In this document: one piece after another, positions 36,662 to 47,198 of the stretch
Position numbering within the stretch: the stretch's first letter is position 1
How the letters are laid out: every line of letters begins with the position of its first letter
IMG/VR virus record: IMGVR_UViG_3300042987_004038
Coordinates: 32,831-96,830 of that record
Length of the DNA: 64,000 nucleotides
Source of the DNA: a virus
Reading direction: 5' to 3' (one strand)
Made by a program: the position numbers and the translations under genes
The notes under the pieces: model-generated
Database searches by the model: none
Seen by the model: the letters and a program-made list of their open reading frames with translations, nothing else
Told to the model about the DNA's origin: nothing

Positions 36662-37597
36662 ATGGGAATCTTAGATTCAAAGAAAAGAATTATGGATGCT
36701 GTTCTAACACCTCTAGGAAGAGAGTATCTTGCAAGAGGAGGACTTAAGGTATCTTACGCAACAATCACAGACGGTCAGGCATATTATGACCCAAGCAGTG
36801 TAACTGGATCATATGATACTGCAAATGATAGAATCTATTTCGAATCTCCCTATTCTTTGCCTCATGACACTCTGGCACTGGTAACAGACGATACGGGTGA
36901 TCTCGTTCCGGCATCTGCATTTGGATACGATATTTCAACAGAGGGAACAATATACAGCGGAGGAAGTCCAGTCATTGGTCTTACATCCGGATCCAGCTTC
37001 TCTTCAGCGATTACCAGCGTAACTGATATGTTCAAGACTTCTCTTGGCTACAATATGATAGTTGCATCTGCAGATCCGCTCGATGATACACCTGATTTTG
37101 TAATTAATCCCAATCAGGGATCTTTTTATCTTGAAAACTCTATGGCAGAAAGGCTTTCTGTCACAAGCATAAACACTGCAGATTCACTTTTTTTTGACAG
37201 AAGATTTTCTGGAAAAGACCAGTTCAAATATTTGCCACCGGTTGTTTCAAGTGGAAAAAATAAAATTCAATTGGGAAAATTCAAAAACATAAAAAGGTCA
37301 AATGATTTTACATATGAAAATCTGAAACAAGAAGTTTTTGGTACAAATTCAAAATCAGTAAAGCAGCGACTTGACATAAAAATTCAAGATACCAGCCTTG
37401 AAAATGATATGGTTGTTCAACTTTTTGAAGTTACTCCAACAGGAGTTACAAAGCTTGATGCAGTTGATTTTGGAGAAGTGTTCGATTCTACTGACAGAGA
37501 AAGGCCTCAAAAAAGAATTGTCTTTTTTGGAAAGGTCTTTCTTGATGATACTGAAACAGCTACCTACGCAAACCTTTTTACCGTGGTATTTGACTAA
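36662..37597 (+). CDS. Virion protein with conserved N-terminal module, copy 1
   Basis: A 311-residue protein. The N-terminus MGILDSKKRIMDAVLTPLGR EYLARG matches the start of the gene at 45195 (MGYLDQSTNNIILDAVLTDT, then GRRLLASQG), a module I have seen in other phage structural proteins. The C-terminus (KRIVFFGKVFLDDTETATYA) is beta-like. It directly precedes a Fn3-like gene. The function is unknown; a decoration or appendage-joining role is possible. Confidence 0.55.
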   Translation: MGILDSKKRIMDAVLTPLGREYLARGGLKVSYATITDGQAYYDPSSVTGSYDTANDRIYFESPYSLPHDTLALVTDDTGDLVPASAFGYDISTEGTIYSGGSPVIGLTSGSSFSSAITSVTDMFKTSLGYNMIVASADPLDDTPDFVINPNQGSFYLENSMAERLSVTSINTADSLFFDRRFSGKDQFKYLPPVVSSGKNKIQLGKFKNIKRSNDFTYENLKQEVFGTNSKSVKQRLDIKIQDTSLENDMVVQLFEVTPTGVTKLDAVDFGEVFDSTDRERPQKRIVFFGKVFLDDTETATYANLFTVVFD

Positions 37598-39544
37598 ATG
37601 ATAAGAGCAAAGAGATCCCAATTTCAAAAATTTGCAAAATTTGCAAATAGCTCTGAGATATACATAAAGTCTCACTCTGAGATTGATGGTATAATATCTT
37701 TTACCTACATAATTCCGGTCTCAATTGATCAAAGTTTAGTTGATCAGCTTGATGGAGACTTACAGTTCAGAATTTTTAAATCACAAAAGCGCGCGCCAGC
37801 AATTTCCATAAAAAAATCAGATATTGCAGGAACAAACATTTTCAAAAAAATTGACAAACAAAGAACAGATCAAATATCGAGTAGAAAATATGATAAAAAA
37901 TACTTTTTGAACAAATTTATTGACAGGCCGGATCTTAAGCAAAAGAGCATGATCATTGAAGCTGAAATTGATAACAGCTTTATAGACACTGATAATTTTA
38001 CAGCAGAGATTGCTGCTGTGAGGCTAGATGGTAGCTCTACAGTGGTTGATTCTGTTGAAATAAACCACAGCAGCGCACTCAGGATTTATGATATTCCCAC
38101 AGATAACTTTATCATCTCTGCAACAAGAGACGAAAGAGGGATGATAACAGTCTCTGGTGTGTCAGAAGATCCAGTTACAAAGGGTTTTATTTTTTCTTAT
38201 AGATCAGATTCTTCTTCGACTTTTAAGCCTTTAGTTTTTTCAAAAAATAATAGTTCTTTTCTTGGTGCTGGGAAAATTTCAACCGCTAGATTTGACGTTG
38301 ATGATTCAGATCAATCTTTTACCCTTAGGGCAATTCCTGTTTCAAAGTTTTTTTCTCAAAAAATTGGAAATTTTAGTGAACAACGACTAGACTTTGTAAC
38401 AAATGGGAAATTTATTCCGGCATACATTTCACTTCTTACCAATGATCGTGTAAATTTCTCATCATTTAAAATCGACGATTCAATAAGAAGGGTCTTTTTA
38501 TACAGAGAATCTCTTGTTACTGGTGAAAAATCATTTGTTTCTAGCGCAGTTCCAATCGGAAATTACATCTCCATGCAAGATATTAATAGAATCCCTCAGT
38601 ACGATTTTAGATACATTTTTGAATACCAAAATGAGCAAGGTGAGACTATAAGAAGTCCTTCTGAGATAATTGTTCCTGGATTGAAGCTTGATAGTCTTGC
38701 AAAGATATCTGCAAAAAGATCTACTGGACAAATTCTTGCTTTTGATGTTACCGTAGAGTACCAGACTTCAACAATTTATGATGAGATCATTGCAGATCTA
38801 AAATCTCTTGGTCTAGAAAGCCTATATTCTACAGATCTTGAAAAAATGACGAACAATCTAAAGCCATTGACGCGTGTGATTGTTACAAAGATATCTCAAG
38901 AAACAGGAATAGAAGAAAATATTGGAGTATTCCAACCTGGAAAAATAATACTTTCATCAAATAACGGACAAGATAGCCCGGGATACATCTATAGATTTGA
39001 AGTTGCTGTAAGGTCAACTCCTGAGGCGCTTGAAATGCTTGCTTCTGGAAAAAATGTTTTGGCAAACAATTCTTTCAATCTAGGGTCTGTGACAGATCTT
39101 GCAACAAAATTGATAGGAAATAAATACAACACGGCAAGCAGCTTTACTTCCAAGTTTTTTACAAGATCATCAATTAAAAATTCTACCATAAAGTCAGGTG
39201 ATTCTCTATCTCTTGCTGATTTAAGCTATTATGCAGGTAGAACAGGAATTTTTGCCGACGTACGGGTCGATCCTGCCAAGAAAAATCCTGGACAAATAAC
39301 AAATATTGGAAAAATTTATACAAAAAAAGGAAATTTCATCACCTGGAGCGCGGTTAATTCACAAGAAAACATTGATTATTTTATTGTTACTATAGACGGA
39401 GAAGAATTTAAATCTTTTCCAACCCCAGACGCAAAGCAGAGATTTTTTGTGGGAAATAAGAATCCAAAATTAATTAATATAGCTCCCATTATTGTCGGAG
39501 AACATCAAGGAACAGAACAGAGAACACTCACGAGGAAGCTATAA
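37598..39544 (+). CDS. Virion protein with Fn3/Ig-like repeats
   Basis: A 648-residue beta-sandwich-rich protein beginning right after the upstream stop. Three or more units look Fn3-like: near 165-250 (NFIISATRDERGMITVSGVS, then KGFIFSYRSD), near 280-360 (IRRVFLYRESLVTGEKSFVS, RYIFEYQNEQGE) and at the C-terminus (NFITWSAVNSQENIDYFIVT). A region near 400-480 contains SLYSTDLEKMTNNLKPLTRV. Fn3 and Ig-like units are common add-ons of tail proteins that bind glycans weakly. TAATG overlap follows. Confidence 0.55.
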   Translation: MIRAKRSQFQKFAKFANSSEIYIKSHSEIDGIISFTYIIPVSIDQSLVDQLDGDLQFRIFKSQKRAPAISIKKSDIAGTNIFKKIDKQRTDQISSRKYDKKYFLNKFIDRPDLKQKSMIIEAEIDNSFIDTDNFTAEIAAVRLDGSSTVVDSVEINHSSALRIYDIPTDNFIISATRDERGMITVSGVSEDPVTKGFIFSYRSDSSSTFKPLVFSKNNSSFLGAGKISTARFDVDDSDQSFTLRAIPVSKFFSQKIGNFSEQRLDFVTNGKFIPAYISLLTNDRVNFSSFKIDDSIRRVFLYRESLVTGEKSFVSSAVPIGNYISMQDINRIPQYDFRYIFEYQNEQGETIRSPSEIIVPGLKLDSLAKISAKRSTGQILAFDVTVEYQTSTIYDEIIADLKSLGLESLYSTDLEKMTNNLKPLTRVIVTKISQETGIEENIGVFQPGKIILSSNNGQDSPGYIYRFEVAVRSTPEALEMLASGKNVLANNSFNLGSVTDLATKLIGNKYNTASSFTSKFFTRSSIKNSTIKSGDSLSLADLSYYAGRTGIFADVRVDPAKKNPGQITNIGKIYTKKGNFITWSAVNSQENIDYFIVTIDGEEFKSFPTPDAKQRFFVGNKNPKLINIAPIIVGEHQGTEQRTLTRKL

Positions 39545-42500
39545 TGCCAACAGAGATAATGTTTTCTGATGTAACAATTCCCTCCGAGGGCGCAGGATCA
39601 GCCTCAAGATTTGCGGGATCTATTGTTGCGTCGGGATTGTCTACAGCAGGGCCTCTCACACCAGAATCAGTTGCAAGCAGTGAAACAGTTTCAACGTTTG
39701 TTGAGTCTGCAAACACTGTCTACAAATATGGGGAAACTATATATGATTCCGAGCTAAAGGACAAGGGTATAACCAGCGCATATCCTGTTATTTTAGGTAC
39801 AGTTCCGTTTACAAACATCTACAAGAATGAGAGTCTAACAAATTACGGACAGATTTTTCAAATACAAAATGATTTAAGAGACGTGACAGTCACTATCGCA
39901 GATCAAATTGTATCAAATTTTTATTTATCTGGTGGAAATCTTATTTCTGATACAACTGAATCATCAGCTTTAGGCGGTTTTAGTGCTACACTTTCATCTT
40001 CTCCGGGTGCTAGCGCCTTTGATGATCTAACATTAACTGAGTATGGTACCACAGACACATCTACTGCAGAGGAGACTACTACAGACGCTTCTTCCACTGA
40101 TTCTTCCACATTGACGGCACCATCAGGTCTTTCTCAGATTAGAGATTCCAACAACGAAAAATATAATAATCTCATATCATATCTTCCCAAGGTTGTCAAT
40201 CTTAGAAATTCACTCATAAATGCCGCTGAAAACACAGTTGTTCCAAGTTCAGAAAATTTAGGTACAATCATATACAAGGGAATTGGAACGTCACTGACTG
40301 AAATTGCGAACGCTTACGGCTCAGAGTATGACCCATCATCAGCTGATACAGCAGAATTTAACAATCTCACAGTAGAATACGTTGATGACGATGTATCGAA
40401 ATACGATACTGGAACAAAGTCACTTTTGAATAGACACATTGAAAAGTTTATAGGAGATACTTCATCTCTAGAAAATAGTCAATACAAGACAGCTTTGCAC
40501 TATCAGGTTGCCAAGGCAGCACTCTTTCAGATGACAGAAGGAATTAGTCTAAGCGATATCGAAGACTACGGATATACTTCTCCGTACAGAAATCTTGACT
40601 ACCAGCAAATAGCAAGTGTTGAAAAATTTAGAGAAGAATCAAGCAATTTTTCCATGAAATCTGATCTCAAGTTTGCCAAGGCGACTCTTTCTCTTGCAGC
40701 AGAAATTATTGACAGTGATTATGCGGTTCCTTCTGGAAAAATATCGGGACAAAACATTCCGGAAGAAATGGAAAAATATGGCGTTCATCATAAGGGGCAA
40801 TACGTTTATGATTCTGATGGGAATCTAATAGGCGGTGCGAAGGCTGCTCTTGCTTTCCAGGATAGCGTTTCTGGGACGTATTTGAATTCACAAAGTTATT
40901 ATAGAGATACGCAGGTATTTGATAACAATGATCTAACTTTTCTAGAATCAGTAGCAGTAGGGGCAGCTGCCGGAGCTAGCGCAGGTGTGATTTCTGATCC
41001 ACTTACAGTTACTGCAGGTGCTATAATCGGCGCGGTTGTCGGAGCTGTATCCGATGTTATCGAGGGAAAAACTCTGTCGCTGGGATATAAGCCTGTAGTC
41101 TCAGTTCTCAAAGATACAGCAACAGCCGGATTTATTAAGCAGATACCAACAGTTCTTGCCTACAAAATAATGGAAGATGCAGGAAATTCAAAAATATCGA
41201 GCTGGCCTAAATCAATTAGCCCAAGTGCGAGCGATTCTGTTGACGTGGAAGATACGATCGGCAATGACATAAGATACATTTTTAAGATTAGCAATAATCA
41301 GACAATTGCCCCCTTTGATACATCATTTCCGGAGGAAATTGGAAAAAGTCTCTCTCCGATATCTAGCGTTCTTTTGTACGGAGATACAGCGCTTGATGAG
41401 GTATCTGACGGCCTGAGTGATCTAAATGATAGAATATTATCATTCGCATCAGACAACAAAGCAGTCTTGACAAATCAATGTGCATTAACAATTCTTAAGG
41501 TTTTTTATGAGGAGTTTTCTGGATATTTCAAGGGATCAGTTTTTGGAGGAAATACTGGTACGGGATCACTTATTCGAACTTTGATGTTTTTGAGAGCATC
41601 TGAAAATGATACTTCAGCTGCTGTTTTGTATCGTGCAATTCACAAGGCAGACCTCTCACGCGAAGTTGTATCATACGATTCGGAGGAATATAATTCTTCT
41701 TTTGCTGTAGCAATGTATCAGATTTCAACAGGTCAATCTTACGAAAACCTGGGCGGAGAAAAGTTTAACGGACTGGAAGATCTGCTTGGCAAGGTTGAAA
41801 TAGATCCTTATAAAGACACCCAAGAAAATGTTTACAATACTGTTTTTAATGAAGTAGGAAATTCCTTCCAGATGTTCAATAGGATAGTTGAGACCCTTGT
41901 TGGAATATATCCTACAATTGGTACGAGCGGAACGTCAGGAACAAGGCTTGCTCACACAATTAGAATGTCTGCCTATACTATGTTTCTTTATTTTCTGAGA
42001 TTGATTAGAACTAAAGCTTATCTTGATTTTGTTGTTGACTCCGACGATTCTGATATTGTTCAATTTGTTCCTAAGCTAGAGTGGGATAAAGAAGTCACGG
42101 CTATGCTTGTTGCTTGTTTTGACAATGCATTTGTTAAAACTGAGCTTGATTCAGAGTCTGATTTTTCTTATTACGAAGAAATCATTGGATCAACTCCAGC
42201 ACAAGAAAAAATAGACACTGTGAACAATCGTCTTTTCAAGTATGTACGATCTCCAGTAAAAAATGCAATACAGGTTAGTCAAGATGTTGCATCTCTTTTT
42301 GCATACCAAAAAACAATAATTGAAAACCAGATTGACATCATTAATGAAATAAAGGAGTACTATAGCAAGATTACTGAAGTATTTGACGGAGATTCTGAGA
42401 GAGCAACTCTTCTTATTTCTAGATACCTGACACCAGAATCCATTGTTGAAATGCTCTACAAAGCAAAAAGGTACCAGAGTGTAATTCCCGGTACCGGCAT

Positions 42501-43320
42501 TACTGAAATGATTACAAGATCAGCAAGCTACAGATCCATAGTTGAAACAGTCTTTAAGAACATAATTCCAAATAGAGGAGATCTTGGGATTTGTGTCGTG
42601 GGCATTCCTTACGGTCATTTAGAAAGGTTAAGGTTGGCTCGTGCTACAAGGAATCGATACTTTGGCATACAAACAAATGTTGATGACGTGAGAACGTCTG
42701 TAGATGATGAAAATGATGTCACTTATCCTTTCAAATATATCGAAAACTCCAGCAGTCAGAGACCTGACGTTGGCGGTCCTTTTGATATTACAATTGCAAA
42801 TATTTATGATGATTTTTCATCTACAACTTTTCCAACCTCTATCGATGATGACAGCATAAGCCTTGCCGTCGTGGATGGACTCGAGGGTTTTAGAGATTCT
42901 GGTGTCACAAATGCAACTCTTACAGCGATAGCAAGGTCTTCTCTTGGTAGTTCTGAAAAGAACATCGATTTGCGTGCCTATCTCGTGCAGGCAGCTTTGC
43001 AATCTTACATTGAAGATATCTACGGATTGTATTTTAGATATGCATCAACAAAATCACCAATGAGAACAGAAACGTATCCTGAAGAAATATATGCAGAAAG
43101 CGCACTTGCAAATGCTGGATATACTCCAGGAACACCTGAGCAAAAGCTTGAGTACGCTAGGCTCAAGTCTGCAATCATGATGCACAAAGACTTTGCAACC
43201 ACTAGGATGCTTGAAGAGCTTGAGGCATCTCCGGTTTTTGATAAGATTGTGTATATTCTTTATAAGCAATCAGATCTTGGAAATATTCTAAACGAATTCT
43301 ACACAAAGGTGAAAGTATAA
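39544..43320 (+). CDS. Very large virion-region protein with glycine-zipper hairpin
   Basis: A 1258-residue, largely helical protein, one of the two largest in the window. Around residues 469-508 there is a hydrophobic Gly/Ala hairpin: VAVGAAAGASAGVISDPL then TVTAGAIIGAVVGAVSDVI, suggestive of membrane insertion or tight helix packing. The remainder has long Ser/Thr-rich linkers in the first 200 residues and dense helices thereafter (KSAIMMHKDFATTRMLEELE near the end). I recognise no family. The length is in the range of tape-measure proteins, but the region and composition do not decide this. TAATG overlaps on both sides. Confidence 0.5.
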   Translation: MPTEIMFSDVTIPSEGAGSASRFAGSIVASGLSTAGPLTPESVASSETVSTFVESANTVYKYGETIYDSELKDKGITSAYPVILGTVPFTNIYKNESLTNYGQIFQIQNDLRDVTVTIADQIVSNFYLSGGNLISDTTESSALGGFSATLSSSPGASAFDDLTLTEYGTTDTSTAEETTTDASSTDSSTLTAPSGLSQIRDSNNEKYNNLISYLPKVVNLRNSLINAAENTVVPSSENLGTIIYKGIGTSLTEIANAYGSEYDPSSADTAEFNNLTVEYVDDDVSKYDTGTKSLLNRHIEKFIGDTSSLENSQYKTALHYQVAKAALFQMTEGISLSDIEDYGYTSPYRNLDYQQIASVEKFREESSNFSMKSDLKFAKATLSLAAEIIDSDYAVPSGKISGQNIPEEMEKYGVHHKGQYVYDSDGNLIGGAKAALAFQDSVSGTYLNSQSYYRDTQVFDNNDLTFLESVAVGAAAGASAGVISDPLTVTAGAIIGAVVGAVSDVIEGKTLSLGYKPVVSVLKDTATAGFIKQIPTVLAYKIMEDAGNSKISSWPKSISPSASDSVDVEDTIGNDIRYIFKISNNQTIAPFDTSFPEEIGKSLSPISSVLLYGDTALDEVSDGLSDLNDRILSFASDNKAVLTNQCALTILKVFYEEFSGYFKGSVFGGNTGTGSLIRTLMFLRASENDTSAAVLYRAIHKADLSREVVSYDSEEYNSSFAVAMYQISTGQSYENLGGEKFNGLEDLLGKVEIDPYKDTQENVYNTVFNEVGNSFQMFNRIVETLVGIYPTIGTSGTSGTRLAHTIRMSAYTMFLYFLRLIRTKAYLDFVVDSDDSDIVQFVPKLEWDKEVTAMLVACFDNAFVKTELDSESDFSYYEEIIGSTPAQEKIDTVNNRLFKYVRSPVKNAIQVSQDVASLFAYQKTIIENQIDIINEIKEYYSKITEVFDGDSERATLLISRYLTPESIVEMLYKAKRYQSVIPGTGITEMITRSASYRSIVETVFKNIIPNRGDLGICVVGIPYGHLERLRLARATRNRYFGIQTNVDDVRTSVDDENDVTYPFKYIENSSSQRPDVGGPFDITIANIYDDFSSTTFPTSIDDDSISLAVVDGLEGFRDSGVTNATLTAIARSSLGSSEKNIDLRAYLVQAALQSYIEDIYGLYFRYASTKSPMRTETYPEEIYAESALANAGYTPGTPEQKLEYARLKSAIMMHKDFATTRMLEELEASPVFDKIVYILYKQSDLGNILNEFYTKVKV

Positions 43321-45143
43321 TGTCATCATACATTATAGATTCAGATCTTTTAACTGCTACATCCTCTGTTAGCATACCATTCTACTATGTCTATTTACCA
43401 TCAGATGAATCAATTTCAGCCGGATTTGTCTACAACTATTATACAAGAGATGAAGGTGTTTCTGAGGCAGCATTTACATCGCTAGATGCAATTGACGCGG
43501 ATAGTGATCAGTATGCTTTTGTTGTTGAAAACTGGGAAGAAGGTGTCTATCCTCGACAAGTAAATTTGACATTTACATCTGGCAATGCATTTCCTGATGC
43601 TCCTCTTGAAGCCGGAGTCTTAGCAGCTGCAGTCGATCAGAGAAAGGTTGTGTATGAAGACGCACCGTTTGAAAATGGTTTTTCATCTATAATAGTCCAT
43701 GACACATCTATTGATTCACTCGTCTATGAATCGACGCGAGCCATAAGGCCAGAGAGTAGAAGGAGTATTTCAGATACAACAAGAGATTTTTTAAATGTTC
43801 AAAAATTGCAATCAGCCGGTTTGAGATTTTCCAAGGCGCAGACACGTCAAGAAATAACAGCCCTCTATGATAGTGATGTCAAATCTTTGAATCTTGGTAT
43901 TTCATTAAATAATTTTTTCGTGAACGATGTCGTAAAGACGTCATCGAGATGGCAGTCATCAGTTTTTTCTGATGAATTTGCATATACGCTCGATGATACA
44001 CAGGCCACGCAAAGAGATGCTAGAGAATCTGCAGTTAATCCCTTTTCAATCACTGAGAACGAAATTGACATCCAAGTTGACAGTATTTACTCAACCTTTA
44101 TAAGAGCTGATGTTTCTTCTGGTATAGGAGTCAACTTAATAGATTATGGCACCGAATTTGCCAGTGGAAAAGTTGGTTATATTATCGAGAAGTATGGAGA
44201 ACAAATTGATGGGTCTACGCTAAGATATCCCGATATTATCATTGAAGATCCTTCTCAAAAATCTTATCTGGATCCTTACGTAAGATATGGGGGTGTGTAC
44301 AAATACAGAGTGAGAACTGTATATCGAACAACAGTCATTGGTGTAGATGAGAGCGATCTAGAAACATTCGAAGGATATGATATTTCTGTTATTTTGTTCG
44401 CAACAACAGGCGAATACACAACAGTTCAATGCGTTGAGAAAATTCCACCACAGCCGCCCATAAATATTTCATTCCAACAAACTCTGTCTGGATTATACAT
44501 TAGATGGAATTTTCCAATCAATACTCAAAAAGATATAAAGAGATTCCAGGTCTTTAGAAGAGAGAGTCTTAGTGACCCTTTTGAGTTGTTAAAAGAAATA
44601 AATTTTGATAAAACTATATTGCCCTATACATCGGGAGAAAATGTTCCTGATAGTAAAACACAGATAGAGAATGGACCTGTTAAGCATTATCTTGATAACG
44701 ATTTTTTTGAAATTGAGAGTGACTATATCTACGCACTATGCTGCATAGACGCACACGGATATTCTTCTTCGTTTTCTGAGCAATTTAGGGTTAGATTTGA
44801 TAAAATTACAGGAAAGCTGATTATTACAAGAGTATCGCCTGAGGGTGCACCAAAGCCATATCCAAACGTCAAAGTTGAAGGAGATTTCTTTGATGACCTA
44901 ATCAAAGATAGCGGACACAGTAGGGTCAGAATATACTTTGATCCCGAGTATCTTGACGTAACAAGGGATGGAAATAGCTTGTCTCTTATTTCTCAAACTG
45001 GTTACTTGGGTGTAAATTACAGACTTTCTTTGACAGAAATAAACCTGGGACAAAATCAATCAGTTGACATTTCAATTACAGACAATACAATAGGAGCAGA
45101 TGGTATTCCTGTGAGTATTGCAAAATTCTACTCATCTAGTTGA
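43320..45143 (+). CDS. Virion protein with Fn3-like domains
   Basis: A 607-residue protein. Fn3-like strands occur near 330-370 (RYGGVYKYRVRTVYRTTVIG) and again near 380-460 (PPQPPINISFQQTLSGLYIR then WNFP and RFQVFRRESLSDPFELLKEI), ending with DYIYALCCIDAHGYSS. The N-terminal half is acidic. Domains resemble those in the 37598 gene. Placed at the end of a translationally coupled run (TAATG start). A peripheral tail/baseplate protein is the best inference. Confidence 0.55.
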   Translation: MSSYIIDSDLLTATSSVSIPFYYVYLPSDESISAGFVYNYYTRDEGVSEAAFTSLDAIDADSDQYAFVVENWEEGVYPRQVNLTFTSGNAFPDAPLEAGVLAAAVDQRKVVYEDAPFENGFSSIIVHDTSIDSLVYESTRAIRPESRRSISDTTRDFLNVQKLQSAGLRFSKAQTRQEITALYDSDVKSLNLGISLNNFFVNDVVKTSSRWQSSVFSDEFAYTLDDTQATQRDARESAVNPFSITENEIDIQVDSIYSTFIRADVSSGIGVNLIDYGTEFASGKVGYIIEKYGEQIDGSTLRYPDIIIEDPSQKSYLDPYVRYGGVYKYRVRTVYRTTVIGVDESDLETFEGYDISVILFATTGEYTTVQCVEKIPPQPPINISFQQTLSGLYIRWNFPINTQKDIKRFQVFRRESLSDPFELLKEINFDKTILPYTSGENVPDSKTQIENGPVKHYLDNDFFEIESDYIYALCCIDAHGYSSSFSEQFRVRFDKITGKLIITRVSPEGAPKPYPNVKVEGDFFDDLIKDSGHSRVRIYFDPEYLDVTRDGNSLSLISQTGYLGVNYRLSLTEINLGQNQSVDISITDNTIGADGIPVSIAKFYSSS

Positions 45144-45167
45144 TTTTTTGTGAGATGCGCAGCTTGT

Positions 45168-45175
45168 GATATTTA
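45168..45175 (+). promoter_or_regulatory. Candidate late promoter (GATATTTA)
   Basis: GATATTTA in the 51-base gap after the 43320 gene. Transcription with T4 late spacing would start about 45181, on the GAGGA ribosome binding site of the gene at 45195. Same octamer as at 526 and 51094. Supported by repetition only. Confidence 0.4.
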
Positions 45176-45194
45176 ATTGTGAGGATTGAAGAAA

Positions 45195-45899
45195 ATGGGA
45201 TATTTGGATCAGAGCACAAACAACATCATTCTTGATGCTGTTCTTACTGATACTGGTAGAAGGCTTCTGGCATCGCAGGGACGATTTGTTATAACAAAGT
45301 TTGCTCTTGCTGACGATGAGGTTGACTATTCCATCATTGAGCAGTACGGCAGGACTGTTGGAAAAGAGAAAATTGAGAAAAATACTCCTGTTTTTGAAGC
45401 ACTCACTAACCCAAATTTGGCGCTGCGAAACAGCCTCGTAAGCGTTTCAACTGTTTCAAATACTGTAACGTACCTTCCAACGCTTTCCATATCACCGACA
45501 GGAATCATTTCACTCAACTTTTCTAGCAAGTCAGCACAGACAGTCAATGTTACGCTTGAGATTGAGGATGGATTTTCTTGCCCACCTGAGCTCATTGACG
45601 ATGACTTCTTTGTGTATCTTGATAACAGGTTTTTGAGAGCGTATTCAAACAACGTCACTGTTCCATCTTCAATTTCGTCTACAAATACAGCGACTTATAT
45701 CTTTCCATCAAGCGCAACAAGCAGCACCAATCCTCTTGCCAGCCTTTCTTTTAGTCTCGTACCGCAATCTGTCCCTGCTGCAACGCAGACTGCATACAAG
45801 ATACCGGGAACTTCTTACATCTCCACCTACGTCGCGGTTATTGGAAGAAATTCTGGACAGAGAACAGATATTCAGGTCAACATAACAACAACACTGTAA
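45195..45899 (+). CDS. Virion protein with conserved N-terminal module, copy 2
   Basis: A 234-residue protein. ATG at 45195 chosen over a TTG three codons earlier, because GAGGA lies at good distance. N-terminal MGYLDQSTNNIILDAVLTDT then GRRLLASQGRFVITKFALAD is the paralogous partner of the 36662 gene; the Asp-Glu-Val-Asp-Tyr-Ser that follows is also typical. The rest is beta-rich, with Thr/Ser/Pro repeats (YIFPSSATSSTNPLASLSFS). It is the first gene after a candidate late promoter. Role in the virion is unknown. Confidence 0.6.
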   Translation: MGYLDQSTNNIILDAVLTDTGRRLLASQGRFVITKFALADDEVDYSIIEQYGRTVGKEKIEKNTPVFEALTNPNLALRNSLVSVSTVSNTVTYLPTLSISPTGIISLNFSSKSAQTVNVTLEIEDGFSCPPELIDDDFFVYLDNRFLRAYSNNVTVPSSISSTNTATYIFPSSATSSTNPLASLSFSLVPQSVPAATQTAYKIPGTSYISTYVAVIGRNSGQRTDIQVNITTTL

Positions 45900-45908
45900 G
45901 GATAGAAA

Positions 45909-47192
45909 ATGCCAGTCTACAAAGGAATTGGACCCAAAGACATAAAGACAGCAAAGTCTTTCTTGAATCAGCTTGTCGATGTAGTCCAGGAAAGCATCAG
46001 TGGATCAGCTACGAGAAAAGCATACGAAGTCTTTATATCTGGCTCTGGTGCAGCTTCTATCACGTCTTCTCTCTTTCAGACTGTCTTTGATCAAGATTTT
46101 ACGCTCGCAACTGCGAATGAGATGCTTGATATGACGATCGGGCTATATGCGTCTAGCACAATCGTAACTGAGGCTCCTGGATATGATGTTGATTCAGCAG
46201 GAAAGCTTGAATTTGATTCAAATTCTGCAATGATGAGAGAGAAGGTTCAAATTTACAACCAGTTCGCGCAGGTGCTGCTTGGAGATTCTAACTCACAATT
46301 TAGGTCTCCGTTTACGGGTCAGTCAACAGATGACAACATAGACGCAGCTCTTTTCATACCCATAAAGCGACTCTTCTTTAGGGATGGAATAAAGAAAGAG
46401 ACCTTTGCAATGAAGCTTTTTCAATCTGCAGCTCTAGATGGATCGCCGTCTGCCGGCACATATGAAAAAACAATTCTCAACGGATTGACAGCATCAAACA
46501 TCAGTTATCCAGGAGCATCTGGATCCATCATCATTACAGACGCAGGCGTAGGAAGCACGGGTCAATATACGTACGGCGGAACAGTTGCCAATCTAATAAA
46601 CTCCTCCAACACTTCACAAAACTTGGGACTCGTATTTTATGATCAGGGAATTGTCGTTCTTGACATGGAGAAGGTCTTCTTTGCAGATCAGCATATGAGT
46701 GGAACGATTAGCGCTGCAACAAGCTCTGATATTTTTTCTGGTGTCACAACAGTGGCAGGGACTACCTTCATTGGACGATCAGGCGCGCCTGTAGCAAATG
46801 TGGCAGCAAAATTTATTCCTGACTTTGTCGTTTCTGCGTCGATTGATGACATTGTAAACCACATCGCTTCAGTTAGATTTGGAAATACGTCTAATGCTAG
46901 CGATACTGCAATAACTTTCCAAAATCTAACAACAATAAATTCAACACTTGTGTTTTGTGAGGCTGCTGCAGATGAGTTTAACTACTCTTCAAATCCAACA
47001 TTCACAGATTCCGATGGTAGAATTGTGGTAATTGATAGCGGCTATGAGACTACTCAAAAGCCCTTCACATTTATAACTACAATTGGACTGTATGATGCTG
47101 CTGACAACTTGCTTGCAGTAGCTAAGCTTTCAAGGCCTGTTGAAAAGAATGACGAAAAGAAGCTTTCATTTAGAGTAAGACTCGACTACTGA
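45909..47192 (+). CDS. Virion protein with shared C-terminal motif, copy 1
   Basis: A 427-residue protein with an AAGGAT ribosome binding site. It begins PVYKGIGPKDIKTAKSFLNQ and ends with FTFITTIGLYDAADNLLAVA then KLSRPVEKNDEKKLSFRVRL. That tail also closes the next gene, so the two are partial paralogues. I have seen the IGLYN..NELLAVAKLS pattern in other phage structural proteins. The middle is beta-rich. It is not a tail sheath: no sheath domain is visible. Good ribosome binding sites on both genes suggest abundant products. Confidence 0.55.
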   Translation: MPVYKGIGPKDIKTAKSFLNQLVDVVQESISGSATRKAYEVFISGSGAASITSSLFQTVFDQDFTLATANEMLDMTIGLYASSTIVTEAPGYDVDSAGKLEFDSNSAMMREKVQIYNQFAQVLLGDSNSQFRSPFTGQSTDDNIDAALFIPIKRLFFRDGIKKETFAMKLFQSAALDGSPSAGTYEKTILNGLTASNISYPGASGSIIITDAGVGSTGQYTYGGTVANLINSSNTSQNLGLVFYDQGIVVLDMEKVFFADQHMSGTISAATSSDIFSGVTTVAGTTFIGRSGAPVANVAAKFIPDFVVSASIDDIVNHIASVRFGNTSNASDTAITFQNLTTINSTLVFCEAAADEFNYSSNPTFTDSDGRIVVIDSGYETTQKPFTFITTIGLYDAADNLLAVAKLSRPVEKNDEKKLSFRVRLDY

Positions 47193-47198
47193 GGTGGC

